Shown: positions 19,203 to 31,150, numbered from the stretch's first letter. The stretch: 64,000 bases of DNA from Fusarium oxysporum f. sp. lycopersici 4287 (GCF_000149955.1 NC_030993.1:3739453-3803452), one strand, 5' to 3'. Translations and numbers: made by a program. Notes: generated from the sequence alone by a model not told the origin.

Positions 19203-21257
19203 TTAGGCGGTACAGCCAGGACACTCAAAGCAAGAGTTATCACTCCAGGTTCCATCCCTCGAGTGATCAGGCCAGTCCGTAAAGTCTGCCACCTTGAGCT
19301 CCCTGAACGAAAACATACACCTATCATCCTTATACCCAGACGCAACACAGTAATCCAACGCCATACAAATAGCCGCGCACTTTTCAGGTGAGCTCTGGTC
19401 AGGAAACCTCGCAAGATCCCATTGGTTATACGCCCCCCAGAAGCCTTGGTAATTGCACAAAGCGCCGGGCTTGCCTGACACAGCGCGGCAGCTATCGCCC
19501 TGGTCGTACGAGCAGTATCTCGTGGCAGGGAGAGCGGCGGTCTCAGAGCAGGTTGGACATGTCCAGCAGGAGTTATGACTCCAGACGGAGTGATCAAACG
19601 GTCTATCTTCATGAGAAATCATGTCGGAACGCTGGAGCTTCTTGGATGTAAAGAGGCAGCGGTTCTCAGTGGAGTAGTAGCCCGAGGATTCACAGTTCTT
19701 CAGAGTCTGACAGATAGCAGCGCATTGGTAAGGACCATCTTGGTAGGGATAATCTTCGCGGGATTCTTTCCATGTTGTGCCGGTGAAGATGGCGGCCCAG
19801 ATGCAGAGAGTGTCGCTGTGGTCTTTGAAGCGGTTGAACTCGCACTCTTGACCGCGGTTGTAGAGGCAGACATCAGCTGGGGATGTTGTAGTCGCTGGGC
19901 TGTCAGATGTTCTGGTAGTAAAGGTTGTTGGCTCGGGGGCGATAGTATTATCAGTGTTGACAGGCGTAGAAGAAACCTCAGCAACAGTTGTCTCCGCAGC
20001 TCCATGCTCACAGGCAGAGCATGCGAAGCAATCCATGCCATACCAATCAACATCAACACCATCATCCATCATATTTCGAACCTCGGAATGAGTAACGACA
20101 TTGTTTGAGAAGAAACACTTCCTGGGAGCAAACATGTAACCCGCTGATTTGCAACCAGGCAGCGTCTTGCAGATCTCGGCACAGTCTTCGGCGCCGTCAT
20201 ACCAAGGCCGTGTCTCGTCGTCGTCTTGGTTGGGGAGCTGATATGTCAAGCCACTGTAGAGGCCGTAGACTCTGCAGTTCCATTCGGGAGTATTGTCGAA
20301 GCCGGCACGGAGTTCGCACGTTGGTTTGCAGGCGGTTTCGGTGGGTTGAGCGGGACGTGTAGTGTCGGTGTTGGGGGGAGAGGTGGTGGTGGTCTCGGGC
20401 ATGGTTCTCTCAGTAAAGACCTCCGATGAGGAACTGGCAGAGGTCGTCTCGGGCTCGATGGTTCGCTCGGTAGATGTTGGCAGGGACTCGGATGTCGTAA
20501 CAGGGTTTGTAGTGGGCACGCCGAAGTCGAGGACAAAGTTGCCAATGTTGGCTGGGGTGACTTGATTGGAGATGAAAATTGAGTCGACCAAGATAACAGA
20601 GATGCCGTTACCAGAACAAGTCATGGAGATGGCAAAAGTGGCAGAAGCAGATTCAGCGTCAACTTGCTCAAGAACATGAGTCCAAGACACGCTAGTTCCG
20701 ACAGAGGAAAGAGACTGCGAGTAGAACTGCTTGTTACCCAGAGCTGCAGTGACGGTACAATCCTGGCTACCAGCCGAAGCGACGAGGTAGTAGAATTGAA
20801 CGGTGTACTTCCTCTGAGAGCCAGTGCTCAGCGAGTTGAGAGTCTGCCAGATACTAGCAAACGATCCAGTGTCTCGCTTTCCAGCCGGGTTCCCAGAGGC
20901 AGTCAATGCAGCGCAACCATCATCGGGACTACCATCAACCTTGTAGCAACCTCCCTCGTGAAATTCAGCGTTTCCGGATGCACCGAAGTTTGTAAGTCCA
21001 CTGGGCGGATTGTTGGCGTTGCGGGCGGCGAAGCTGCCTCCTTCAATGGCGTTGGTGATGATGATATCGACCTCTTGAGTTGTAGTTGTCGATTGGGGAA
21101 CAGTCAGGCTAGGAACCTCGGATGTTTCGGAAATGTCGGTCGAAACGGATGATGTAAGTGCAAGACTAGATGCCGACGTTGGACCACTAGGTTTACAAGG
21201 ACCAGCAGCGGCCAAGTTAACCAGGACCAAGCCCACGAGCGCAAGAATAGACTGCAT
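19203..21257 (-). CDS. secreted cysteine-rich repeat protein with N-terminal sandwich-like domain
   Basis: A single exon. The Met at 21257 is chosen because MQSILALVGLVLVNLAAAG is a textbook signal peptide; a frame Met lies six codons upstream. The protein has 684 residues. After a Ser/Thr-rich linker comes a roughly 170-residue domain (N-A-I-E-G-G-S-F-A through I-L-V-D-S-I-F-I) that resembles fungal carbohydrate-binding-like beta-sandwich modules. Three Cys-rich units of about 100 residues follow, each with C-A-x-I-C, C-x-S/A-x-G-Y, C-x-F and a final C-x2-C, separated by Thr/Ser/Pro-rich linkers in the first two gaps. The units look PAN/apple-like. It is probably a cell-wall or extracellular glycan- or protein-binding protein. 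No catalytic motif is seen. It is convergent with the regulator. Confidence 0.85.
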   Translation of the reverse strand: MQSILALVGLVLVNLAAAGPCKPSGPTSASSLALTSSVSTDISETSEVPSLTVPQSTTTTQEVDIIITNAIEGGSFAARNANNPPSGLTNFGASGNAEFHEGGCYKVDGSPDDGCAALTASGNPAGKRDTGSFASIWQTLNSLSTGSQRKYTVQFYYLVASAGSQDCTVTAALGNKQFYSQSLSSVGTSVSWTHVLEQVDAESASATFAISMTCSGNGISVILVDSIFISNQVTPANIGNFVLDFGVPTTNPVTTSESLPTSTERTIEPETTSASSSSEVFTERTMPETTTTSPPNTDTTRPAQPTETACKPTCELRAGFDNTPEWNCRVYGLYSGLTYQLPNQDDDETRPWYDGAEDCAEICKTLPGCKSAGYMFAPRKCFFSNNVVTHSEVRNMMDDGVDVDWYGMDCFACSACEHGAAETTVAEVSSTPVNTDNTIAPEPTTFTTRTSDSPATTTSPADVCLYNRGQECEFNRFKDHSDTLCIWAAIFTGTTWKESREDYPYQDGPYQCAAICQTLKNCESSGYYSTENRCLFTSKKLQRSDMISHEDRPFDHSVWSHNSCWTCPTCSETAALPATRYCSYDQGDSCRAVSGKPGALCNYQGFWGAYNQWDLARFPDQSSPEKCAAICMALDYCVASGYKDDRCMFSFRELKVADFTDWPDHSRDGTWSDNSCFECPGCTA

Positions 21258-22189
21258 ATTGAAGCAAGACCACAAAATTGGTCAAAAAAAAAACGAGTGA
21301 ATGAGAGCTTACCTCCGCAAACAAAATCGTGCTCTGCTGGTTTATTATGTATGGACCCCTTAACTCGCCAAGACTTCTCGACTCAGCTTTGCCAAACTAT
21401 TGCCAGCATCACGGTCGAGATTTGCTCTTTTCGGGGCTTATGATCAATATTTGGGTTAGCGAGCTGTCACTATTGACAACTATTGATCCTTATAGCGGGC
21501 CGTTGGGCTGTACCTTGCAGAAATGAGTCTAGAACCCGAGACCTAAACCGAGTTCGCGATAGCTGTTGGTACAGCGCCAATCAAGCTCTGTGGTTCAATC
21601 CACTACGGAATTACCGCCGTGAACATCGTGTGTCTTCAGCTGCAGAAGGAAATAAGCAAGTAATATCTGCAATTAGGTAGACCATATCTGGACATGTGAA
21701 AAAAGTTCTGTTAAGTCCGTTAACCATCAATTATTAACATAAATATTAGCTTTCCCGCTATTATCAGTCTGCGACGAAGCAATGGCCTAAAAGCCATGGT
21801 GATATCTCCAATCAGTGACCCTTGAGCATATTGGAAGACGAAAAACCATTAAGAAGAAAAGCCCTTTCACTTTCGCTCGCAACGCAAGTCGAGGGCAATG
21901 ACAACCTCAATACCCAAAACTTAACTAGTAGTGCCCATTCCAAGGGCTTGGCAAAGGTTAATTAAGGTATGTTTGAAAGGCTAAGGTAGGTATGCTCTAG
22001 CTACTGTTCATGTTACTATAACCAAGATATAAACAAGATATACACCAAGCTAACACATGGTAAGCTAACCCAAAGGTTGAGCAACATCCCAAATTATTTG
22101 TTAAGCCGCTTGACTCATCCAAGCAGTAACCAGGGCTGTCCACGGAGTATCAAAAAAAGATGTCGCACCGAAAATAGCTTAGAGTCTGA
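21258..22189. other. intergenic region with weak tRNA-like segment
   Basis: It holds the promoter of the secreted repeat protein and then AT-rich DNA leading into the NLR relic. A weak tRNA-like segment on the minus strand (about 21525-21586) has a B-box-like GGGTTCTAGACTC but no clean cloverleaf. No gene was recognised. Confidence 0.4.
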
Positions 22190-23562
22190 TCCAAAGCCTT
22201 GAAAATCTTGAACGCATTCTGGAACAAGGGCGTGGGCAGCGCTTATGGGATGAACGGCAATTCGAACAACACAAGTCGACCATTGAACAGTGGACGAAAG
22301 AGCTAGACTCCTTCAAGCATGTGCTCCAGCCGTCAAACCTCAAAAAAGAACCTCATAGATCCCTGAAGTTGTGTCTCATCTTGACTGACCTCGAAAAAAC
22401 ACTCAATGAGTGGTTGACTCGTCTAAGCCAGATGCAAACAGAGCTCATATTAATCATAACGGATGTTGAACAACATGTGATGCGAAGTAGGTAGTCAAGT
22501 AGTAACTCATGGACGAAGCTAAATACTCTCTAGATGTATTAAATGAATCTGTCACTGCTCATTTGCGAGCTGATTTGTATCCCTGTAGCACCAAACTCAT
22601 TCCTAGTAAGACACCTGGAATCTGCGAATGGATTTGGTAACATTCGGTCTTCTATGACTGGGTTGAAGACTTTTCAGCCAAAGCAGAGTCATACCTCAAA
22701 CTGACTATTTGTGTCTATGTTACAAAAGGCTGTGGAAAATCTGTTCTCATCAAGTTTATCGTCCAGAAACTTGGAGAACAAGGCCAGATCGCTCTCCACT
22801 TTTCGTTCTGGTCCAGCAATGAAAACCAAATAAAACTAGAAGAACTCTTAAGGAGCCTGACGTGGCAAATTTCACGGCGTATTACAGATGTCAATCGTGA
22901 GAAACTGTCCAGGTTGTTGAGTCGAAGTGACGGCATCGATAAGAGGGGCCTTGTCGAGGCAATCCGCGTTGCTTTATCTGGTATCAGTCAGAAGGTATAC
23001 TGCACCATCGACGGCATTGATGAGTCTGGCGAGGACTGTAACAGTGATACAGATGGATGTCTATCAACTTCTGGACCTGTCAAAGGATCACACCAAACTT
23101 CACGTGCTCTTAGCTGGTCGAGAGGCCTCAGTGCGAATGCTTCTCAAGAACGATGTGCCAAGGCAGCAGATTACAGAACATCTCATAAGAGGGGATATAG
23201 ACAAGTAAATTGCAGTTGAGAAAAACCATTCGCTCCAGAACTATTCACCACTTATCAGAGCCAAGATGCAGAAATATTTAGAGTCAAAGACTCAAGTTAT
23301 GTTCCTCGGGGTAGCATTGGTCTCGAAAGAGCTGGGGCGTTGCTCTGGTGTTGAGAATGTTAGACAAACGCTGCAACAAGTTTCCCACGACCTTGATCGC
23401 GAGTATCACCGACTATTCTTGCAATTGATAACTAGGACAGAAGGAACTCCGAGGAAAGCTTCGATATCGATGAAGTGTGCGAGACATATTTTGTCTGCCA
23501 TACTAGCCTGCCCCAGGCCCATGACGAGTGAGGATAAGACCTTAACTTATTTACAGTTTTAG
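22190..23562 (+). pseudogene. NACHT/NLR-type P-loop NTPase relic
   Basis: Several frames carry successive parts of one fungal NLR protein. A helical N-terminal piece is L-E-R-I-L-E-Q-G-R-G-Q-R-L-W. Walker A is K-G-C-G-K-S-V-L, followed by H-F-S-F-W-S-S-N. The Walker B-like strand is Y-C-T-I-D-G-I-D-E-S, then L-H-V-L-L-A-G-R-E-A-S-V-R in another frame. A winged-helix-like portion, V-S-H-D-L-D-R-E-Y-H-R-L-F-L-Q-L, ends near 23562. Stops and at least one frameshift near 23060 separate the pieces, and no C-terminal repeat domain follows. Such proteins act in fungal self/non-self recognition and programmed cell death. This copy is clearly not functional. Confidence 0.8.
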
Positions 23563-24010
23563 ATAATAATAGTCTAGTAACATAATCCCAATATACTATT
23601 GGAAAGGTCTCTTCGAGGTCAGAGGTAAGCGATAATTACATCAAGCTTAAAAAACGACGACTAAAAGCTTTCGACGCCTAGCGAGAGGCGTCAGGAGATA
23701 GGTTGGGACTACACAACATGGCGTGATTTGGGGCAATTATTTTAGGAAGGACTAGACTGGCGATTGGTCTCTAAGAATAGATTTTATACCGTCGTAAGCC
23801 CAAACGAGCATAACAATAAGCTTGCAGATCCCACACGTGACGTTACAAGGCTTAGAACTGGCTACCCCAAAAACACTGCCATAATCTCTTCTATTTTCAT
23901 ACTCCGTTCGCGACAAACCGATTCTCGCATCAAGTGCCACCTTCAAACTCATCCAAAAGCATCTCCATTTTCTTTTTCAAACTCTTATTGACAGCCCTGG
24001 TTTGGCCCCT
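23563..24010. other. intergenic region after the NLR relic
   Basis: AT-rich, without recognisable C-terminal NLR repeats. Nothing else is visible. Confidence 0.45.
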
Positions 24011-24430
24011 ATGTTGAAGCAGCGTCTCAGTACACGCCAACCCCGCACCCATACCGGCTCTCGGGGAGATAGTGAAGTTGACGCTTCACCTGCCTCGAGA
24101 GATACATTCCCTTTGTATAGGAGATATCAGAGTGAGCTAGAAAGTTATGATGAGGCTGCCAAACAGGGATTGTTGAAAGACGATCTCGAGGAAAAGTCGA
24201 GACTGAAAGGAGAGCCAAGGGAAAGAATAAACAGAACAGAAAAAGAACGAAGAATAAGCCCGCAAGGGCAATCCTATCACAGAGTCCGTAAGCCCCAAAT
24301 TCAAATTCAATCAGGGTCTTCCAATCGAGATGGAGAAAGTGACTACTATGACATTGATCATTCTGGGCGTCCCTCCAATCGCACCTTCAACCCGAACAGC
24401 ATCGCCATTCCGAGAGTACTTATGACGTAA
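24011..24430 (+). CDS. hypothetical charged protein or fragment
   Basis: An ATG at 24011 opens a 139-codon frame rich in Arg, Glu, Ser and Gln (for example S-E-L-E-S-Y-D-E-A-A-K-Q-G-L-L-K-D-D-L-E-E-K). Composition is protein-like but no family was recognised. It is flanked by degraded DNA on both sides, so it may be a leftover exon of a lost gene. No signal peptide or membrane segment is present. Confidence 0.3.
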   Translation: MLKQRLSTRQPRTHTGSRGDSEVDASPASRDTFPLYRRYQSELESYDEAAKQGLLKDDLEEKSRLKGEPRERINRTEKERRISPQGQSYHRVRKPQIQIQSGSSNRDGESDYYDIDHSGRPSNRTFNPNSIAIPRVLMT

Positions 24431-25495
24431 CCGCTAGGGTGGTAGCAGCGTGGATAAAAAGTAGATAACCAGCCGGGATTTTAATAGTCCTTTTTATACT
24501 AGGGTTTAAGGTTAGTTTTAAACTAATTAGCAGCTCGACCCAGTATTAGATGATCAAGTATTAAAAATTAAGTAACATAACTTTTTTTTATTAGACAATT
24601 CATAATAAGTTACCTATAAATAATATCTAGGGATTTGGTTAGTTTTTTGCCTGACGTTCAGCCTGGTTGATCTCACAGTATGGATTTATTCCAAATTTGA
24701 TTAATCCCAGATTAGATAAGGCTAACCAGAATTACGTGACTGTGTTGCCTTGCAGAGACTCGCTTACAGTTGCATCGTATCCGTAAGAGACATCATATCA
24801 TGTCTCCTTTCTTCTGCATGTGGCTTGCACTTGGACCTCTCAGAGTTCAGGAAGAAGTTACCCGGTATCATTAGCCGTAATTTCCCATGCAGATTCTTGA
24901 GACTTAAGGCTGTGAGGGCTGCTAAAGACGCTAGACTCGGGACGGGTGGCGGGGAGCCCGGACCTGACTATTAAGGTCTAGCCTTAGAGAACCAGTGGTC
25001 TGTGATTCGTTCACACGACTATCCTTGTTTCAGCTGTGCCTTAACTTCTAGGGTCCCTGTCAACTGGGCAGACAGTCTGCAGGGCCGCAAAGATAATTAG
25101 AGCGTCAACGACGTAGTATCTGGAGATAATATTCACAACAACAAAGGGATAGCGATGAATGGAATTTGAATTGAGAATGTAATGCGTGGAACTCGAATGA
25201 CTGGAAGAGCCACGCCTGCGGAATTGATATCTGAGTCGTTCTGCAGCTTGGCGAGGTAGGCTGAGCAGTGAGCAGGGATGTAGATATCACAACCAACAGA
25301 TGTTACCTTGTGATCATATATATGTGGAGGAGAAAGCCTCCGGCCCACTAATAGGATGCTGCGGAAAGTCTAGCTTTCGACAAAAGGCTCATATACAAAT
25401 ACCGCATCTGAGCCACAACAAAGATATACTCTACAGAACCTACGCCGTCAGCCAACACTTCCCTTTCCATCTTTCAATTTTCCAGACTCTCCATA
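24431..25495. other. AT-rich to mixed intergenic region
   Basis: AT-rich text at 24470-24660 suggests mutated repeat DNA. The segment 25308-25335 shares CCTTGTGAT and ATATATGTGGAGGA with 39783-39806. The last 150 bp probably serve as promoter of the next gene. Confidence 0.4.
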
Positions 25496-27606
25496 ATGTC
25501 TACCCCGTCCAAAGAACAAAAATGGGATCGCTATGATCTAGAGCAAAGAGGGTTTTACTACAATGACGACAGCCGTCCCCCAATGAAACCATTCCCACGG
25601 CATGTCGAGGCTCTCCAGCAGGCAATGCTTGACTTTACATGTGAAAAAGACTATGATAGGAAACTAATTGTAAGTGGAGAGACTGTATTTTACTAAAGGG
25701 CTCATCTGTTTTCCGTAGATGGTCCATCTGACTAGCAACATAGGTTAAAATCGAAGATTCGGCTATGTACTTATACGAGACAAAAAGTCCCGAGCCGGCT
25801 TGGAAAGACTTCTTTCGAGAGAATTTCTTTCGCCCTCTTCTAGATGACGTCTCCGTCTCACAAGAAGACTCACGCAGGTCCGTTAAGAATTTTTTATCCT
25901 AAGAACTTTTAATAATATGCGACCTTTTAGAGTTTCACGAGCCAACTATTACTATGACACTGTAATATCGTAAGTGGTTTCATAAATGAGTATAAAAGCT
26001 TGCGACCAACGAGAACTTACCAGTGAATCCGAGGATCTATGGGTTACATTTGACGGAAAGGGCAGACTTGGTGATTCACTTCCTGATTTATTTTACAACA
26101 AGAAACGCCCCCAACCCGATCGTGCTTTTTATTTTCCGATATACCATCTGACGGAAGAATCTCATGTTCCTAGAATAGCTGACCGCGAGGCCCTGAAGTG
26201 GCACAAAGCATCAATGCCAGCCCTTGTGGAGTCGTTCTCATGGCCCGATCTGAAAAGGCTTTATGCCCACGGCTTACGACCATCTCCCTTCCATGCTTTC
26301 GACAAAAGGAAGCCCCTAGAAAAACACCTGAAGTGCTTTCCATGGCTCGTTATTGAGCACAAGAAGATGCCTGAGACTGGCGAGAAATTGAAGGAGGTTG
26401 CTTACTGCCAAGCGGTCAATGGTAGCGGATGCGCCGTCAGGTTGAACCAGATCGCTGCAAAGTATACTCCTGAGTTGGCTAGACAGGCACATGTCCCTCC
26501 GATTCCAGCTGTGACCACAGTTGGGCCTGAAGTCAAGGTCTGGATAACGTATTATATCAAAGACTTTTTCCCATATTTCGACGATGAATACGACGAACAG
26601 CAGTTCCGCAGACACGATTCAGCTTATGTAAGTACAGATTTAGGAATCCGAGGCTGAGTTAGATTTATAATTCTTGGTAGATGATGCAATGCATTTGGGA
26701 TGGGGATATGACTGAACCTGAGGATATTGTCAAGTTCCGACTCATACTCGAAACATCCACACCTGGGCAACGCGAGTTTTCAAGCCATTGATCACCACAT
26801 ATATTGACCAATGGAGATTTGTTCACTCTCCCTCTAGCCAACAGAGAATGGAGCTCTCGAGAAGTGCACTTCGATTTGTTCAGCGCGCTCTGGATGGACA
26901 GCCAGACCCCGAAGATGATGATCTGGATCAAGATGCCAATATGAGGCTAATGGAACTCTGCGATACATTCGTTCAGGCTGCGCACCAAATTATGGACGAG
27001 AAGCTTGAGAGGCTACGCCTGAAGAACCTGCAAGATTCATCCTTTAAACTTTCGCGCAGAAGGACACGCGCAGCTAGCGAACAACCTCCACAAACCATGA
27101 GCTGCTTGAGTCCTGATGTTGCCCTATCACCTCCGCACACTGATCCGCGTGGAAGTCCAAGGTTTCGAACACGAAGCGTTTCACGGCCATGTACTCCATC
27201 AAGCCCAACTCCTGGCGCGAGGTCCAGAGTACAGCAAGTCGCTTCACCTCTCCAGATAGCCATGGCAACCGCGGCAGCCAGGGGGGCCAAGAGACGAGAA
27301 AGCGGGAGTAACTCCCTCGAATCACCCCCTGAAATCGTACCTCAACTGATTCTCACACCTGAGGGGGCGGCTGATTGCAAGGTCCTCGATGACTCGCCTT
27401 CAATTGAATCGTCAAGCATCGACACACCAGCTGACGAGATATATGGGGAAATCTTGATGCCCGGCGCCTTTCCACCAGTCACGCCAGCCAAATCCGTACA
27501 GTCTTCTGTTTCTGATATCGTTCCCAATGAGGATGGGGTGGTGTCTAGTCACTTTCAAAACCTATCAAAGGGCTTCGCCAATATGTTCCTGGGACGAACT
27601 CCATAG
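25496..27606 (+). pseudogene. fungal PD-(D/E)XK nuclease-like protein, single-base frameshift
   Basis: Exons 25496-25669, 25744-25877, 25931-25969, 26024-26627 and 26681 onward splice cleanly. The core F-P-W-L-V-I-E-H-K-K followed by A-Y-C-Q-A-V-N-G-S-G-C-A has the E-x-K and helix arrangement of PD-(D/E)XK nuclease-like domains found in large fungal families (compare DUF7924); the match is by pattern only. In the last exon the frame ends L-I-L-E-T-S-T-P-G-Q-R, while the expected I-H-T-W-A-T-R-V-F-K-P-L-I continues in another frame from about 26755. One base appears missing, near the AAA of GAAAC. The C-terminal tail (to 27606) is Ser/Pro-rich, probably disordered. It could be functional if the missing base is an assembly error. 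The biological role is unknown. Confidence 0.65.
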
Positions 27607-29780
27607 TGAGAATGATGAAGCGAACGGTAGCAGCAGTACAGCTTGCTTGTAGATAAGTGTACTTTTATGTAGTTGTTGAAATTGATAGGTTATTATTTCT
27701 ATGATATAGCCTTACCCAGTGAAGTACCAGTCATTCTGAAGCTTTTCACCGCATACTTGACTTATGCCCTGGCATGCGACGCGTAAAAGAAGCTTAAATA
27801 GTGACTCGTATGAGTCTCTGAACCCTTCCAACTTCCTTCTATATGGATATCACGCCATCCAGTGACACAAAAATACTCCGGACGGAAACGGTGATGAATA
27901 AGTGGACAAACTTGTCTTTATGGTGCTTAATTAGCTAAAGTATACACAAAGATAAGACTAATAAACCTCGAACTTCCACTTTCGTTTTATTTAAATAAAA
28001 TATATACTCTATCATCTAATCAAATTTCATGCTTACCGTCTGTATAGTCCTTATAACCACGTTCCAACCCTACTTAGATGCCAAGAATTCACAACCTACC
28101 TCCTAACATTAGCGACCTACGGCAAAGAGTTATACTAATACACAAGCGGGCCGTCTGGTGCAACCTTGTTTTAATATCTCAGTAGCTATTACGCGGCATA
28201 TGGTCAGTTTATAGAAGGTCCCTAGAATTTATGCTTAATCTGAGAACCACGTTACTAGGAACTTATGAAGTTCGTGTGACCTTGGTTTCACTGGTGTAAT
28301 ATATCTCCTGCCATAATCAAGTCCAGAGTCAGATTATAATACGCAATATGCTCTAGGATACAGTTCCTTCCTAACATAGCCACTCAGAGAAATGCAAGCT
28401 TTTTTTCTATATACTTAATAATCGCCATAATTGAGATATTTTAGTCTCTAGCCAAGCTCTACCTTAAGTATCTTTAGCATCTATCTTACTTCAGTCTAAT
28501 TCTCTGTCTTCAGGTTCTATTATTATGCATACTATTCTTCCTCTCGCAGCCCTTATTAGACTATTAAATGCCGCTGCTATTGACCCTTATAAGGCTAAAC
28601 CTCTCTTTAAGATTAGGCTTGGACCTGGCGATGTTTACATTGTTACCGAAAAGGAAAAGTTCGAATTGAGAGCTGTAATTCTACTCTCTTAAAATAATAA
28701 CTTATATGACTTCTATCCAACTTTCACAAGACGGAATAATATTTATCAATATCAGCGACCTCAATAAGCCTGGTTTTAGCCTTTAATTCCTCGACAGCTT
28801 TCCTAGCTAAGTTACTCAGATAATAGCTATTAATACTTAAATTCCTAATCTTAGCCAGGCTAACATAAAGAGCATATTAACTAAGTTCGCTAAGTTCTAG
28901 AATAGGTATTATAAGACTACCTATAGATAATAGTCTATTAAGTAGCTCTTTAGATAAATCTAATTATTATTACTATTAGTATAGCAAGGAATACTAAGGC
29001 TAAGAAGTTTACCTACGTTACTTCCTAATAGCCTAGTATTATTACCACTATTATTAGCAAGAGCGCTGCTATTATTATCATTAGTACTTACTAGGGCTTT
29101 ATTAACTCTTAAAGCCCTAATACTAGATGGCCTTCTGGCGCTAGCAAGTCTATTACTTGGCATAGTTAAGCAATTACTAATAATCGTAGATAACAATAGC
29201 ACCAGAACTATTAGTATCCTTAAGGTATTCTAAGTCCTTTTATCTAACTTAAAGGTTTTATCTAGCCAGGCTCCTAATACTATTAAGTTCTATTGCTGCT
29301 CTAGCGGAGGGTTGTTGCTCGGGTTCGGCTAGCATGGCGTCAGACCTGGATGGTGAAGACTTGGATAAATGGTGTGGTAAGTGAATCGCTGTCATATCAT
29401 GGGCGTATGCAGCTAATAATGAGATCAAAGGGTCCTTTAAAATTTATGTCGTTAAAAAGTAAATGCAATGAGAGACCAAGGAGAGGTGTATATGGGGTCT
29501 GGGACTTACTCCCAGCATAAATAGCTAAACTAAATATATTATGAGTCCAAGCAAGGGGCCCAAATGGATATTCACAGCTAGATCCAAACTAATCGTCCTA
29601 TATATGCAGTAGCCATTCTCCTCAAAGTCCTCATACTAATACTTTTTAACGCTAGCTAAAACATACAGCAAGTTAGGTAGTGATATACAGAAAGTAAAGC
29701 ACGTGATGTAACTGCGGGGTACTTGGATTTCAGCCAATACTCCGCCCCTCACTACCAGCATCAAGTAAGAGAAATGCATA
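27607..29780. other. AT-rich degraded DNA
   Basis: Over 2 kb without a convincing gene. A readable stretch at about 28524-28690 opens with ATG (M-H-T-I-L-P-L-A-A-L-I-R-L-L-N) and ends at a TAA. Downstream text to 29320 reads as stop-riddled frames of what may be a retroelement, with many TAA/TAG codons, as expected after RIP. I could not assign a superfamily. Confidence 0.45.
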
Positions 29781-31138
29781 ATGCCACGGCCAAAGGGTAA
29801 GTTTAAGACCACTGAGAACATCGCCATTCACTTATTTATTTCATCCTAGGTTGCTCGATTTGCTCGACGCGAAGGATCATCTGCGATCTTGGTCAACCGA
29901 GCTGTCAGAAATGTATTGGCAGGGGATTTACCTGCCCTGGGTATGGTCCAAGACTTCGATGGGTTCAGGGCGTGGCTATTCGTGGTCATCTTCGGGGTGT
30001 CCAATTTCCTATCCCTGAGGCTCCAATATCCACCTCTACGCGAAGTTTTGACAGGAACACTCAACAACTGTTAGACTATTATGACAAGAATATCGCCGGG
30101 TTAATGGTCTGGATCGACTCGGAAAAGAATTATTACCGCCAAAAGGTTCTACCTTTGGCTCAGACGAATGAAGCAGTCCGTCTCGCTATATGCGCAGTCT
30201 CGGCCCAACATGCAGCAAGAGACTTCACGCCATCAACCGTTTATGAGAAAGATAGGGACCATGTCTTGTCAATGATCATGCGCGGTGTTGACGACATGAC
30301 CGCACATCCCCAGCTTACAGTGACTGCCGATACAGCAGAATGGATGCTTTCGTCGATGATGGTCCTATCATCCTACGAGCTAGCACATACTGGCGGTGCA
30401 GATGCTGCTGATTTCCATCGAAAGGCAGCTCGTGCTCTAGTCAACACTTTATCCACCCTGGACTTTCCCAAGAGTAGCCTTTTCGGCTTTTTACAGAACC
30501 AGCTTTCCATGTATGATATCTTCGCATGTACTACTATCCTCGACGCGTCAGATGTACAAGATGCAATTAGGCCAGTTGAGTACGGGGATGATAAGTCATT
30601 CTCCGCGTATCTACTGATTCTTCATGATGCGACGCTCATATCTCGAGGCGATTCAGCTCAGGACTCAACTCGGGATTGGAGGAGCGAGTTTGGTCAAGCA
30701 CGAGGGGAGACATTACTGGAAGTTGGCAGCAGCGGGGTGTGCTCGAGTGCCGATCGTGGGGACTTTATACGTCTAGTTGACGCCTACCACAATGCTGCTC
30801 TGCTGTATACTGCACGATGCCTTGGTCATCAATATGGCCCAGAAGAGACAGTCGGCCTGTTTGACTTGTTTCAACTACTGACTGGTATGGAGAATCTACA
30901 TGAGTGGATTCATAACCTCGCATGGCCAATCTTCATCGCCGGGACAGAATGCTACGCTGATGGCGACAGGCAACTCATTTTGAGAGATCTATACCAGAGC
31001 TTGTCTGATGTCACAGGATTCAAACACCACGGAGATGTTCTCACCTTTCTCGAGACATTCTGGTCCAGCGGAGAATCAGACTGGCGCATACTAGCAAAGC
31101 AATGGGAAGGTCTCGGTAGAAGAATTTTAGCAGTTTGA
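29781..31138 (+). CDS. Zn2Cys6 transcription factor (Fungal_trans_2 type)
   Basis: Exon 1 (29781-29796) encodes only MPRPK plus one base. After a 53-nt intron, exon 2 (29850-31138) starts inside the zinc cluster region. The product has 434 residues. C7, C10, C17, C24, C27 and C34 give CX2CX6CX6CX2CX6C (C-S-I-C, I-I-C, P-S-C-Q-K-C, F-T-C). The remainder resembles PF11951, with L-L-D-Y-Y and L-A-I-C-A-V-S-A-Q-H-A-A. It is a nuclear DNA-binding regulator. Its stop lies only 12 bp from the stop of the convergent dioxygenase gene, so transcripts must overlap. It may regulate that dioxygenase; this is inference from position. Confidence 0.9.
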
Positions 31139-31150
31139 GAAACAAACTAT

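Noticed and set aside
19575..21152. Plus-strand frames of up to 177 codons under the secreted repeat protein
   Set aside because: Opposite-strand shadows of a Ser/Thr/Cys-rich coding sequence; no independent motif.
25970..25990. A 21-nt intron in the PD-(D/E)XK-like gene
   Set aside because: A 54-nt intron using the next suitable acceptor (TTACCAG) keeps the frame and joins V-I-S to E-S-E-D-L-W.
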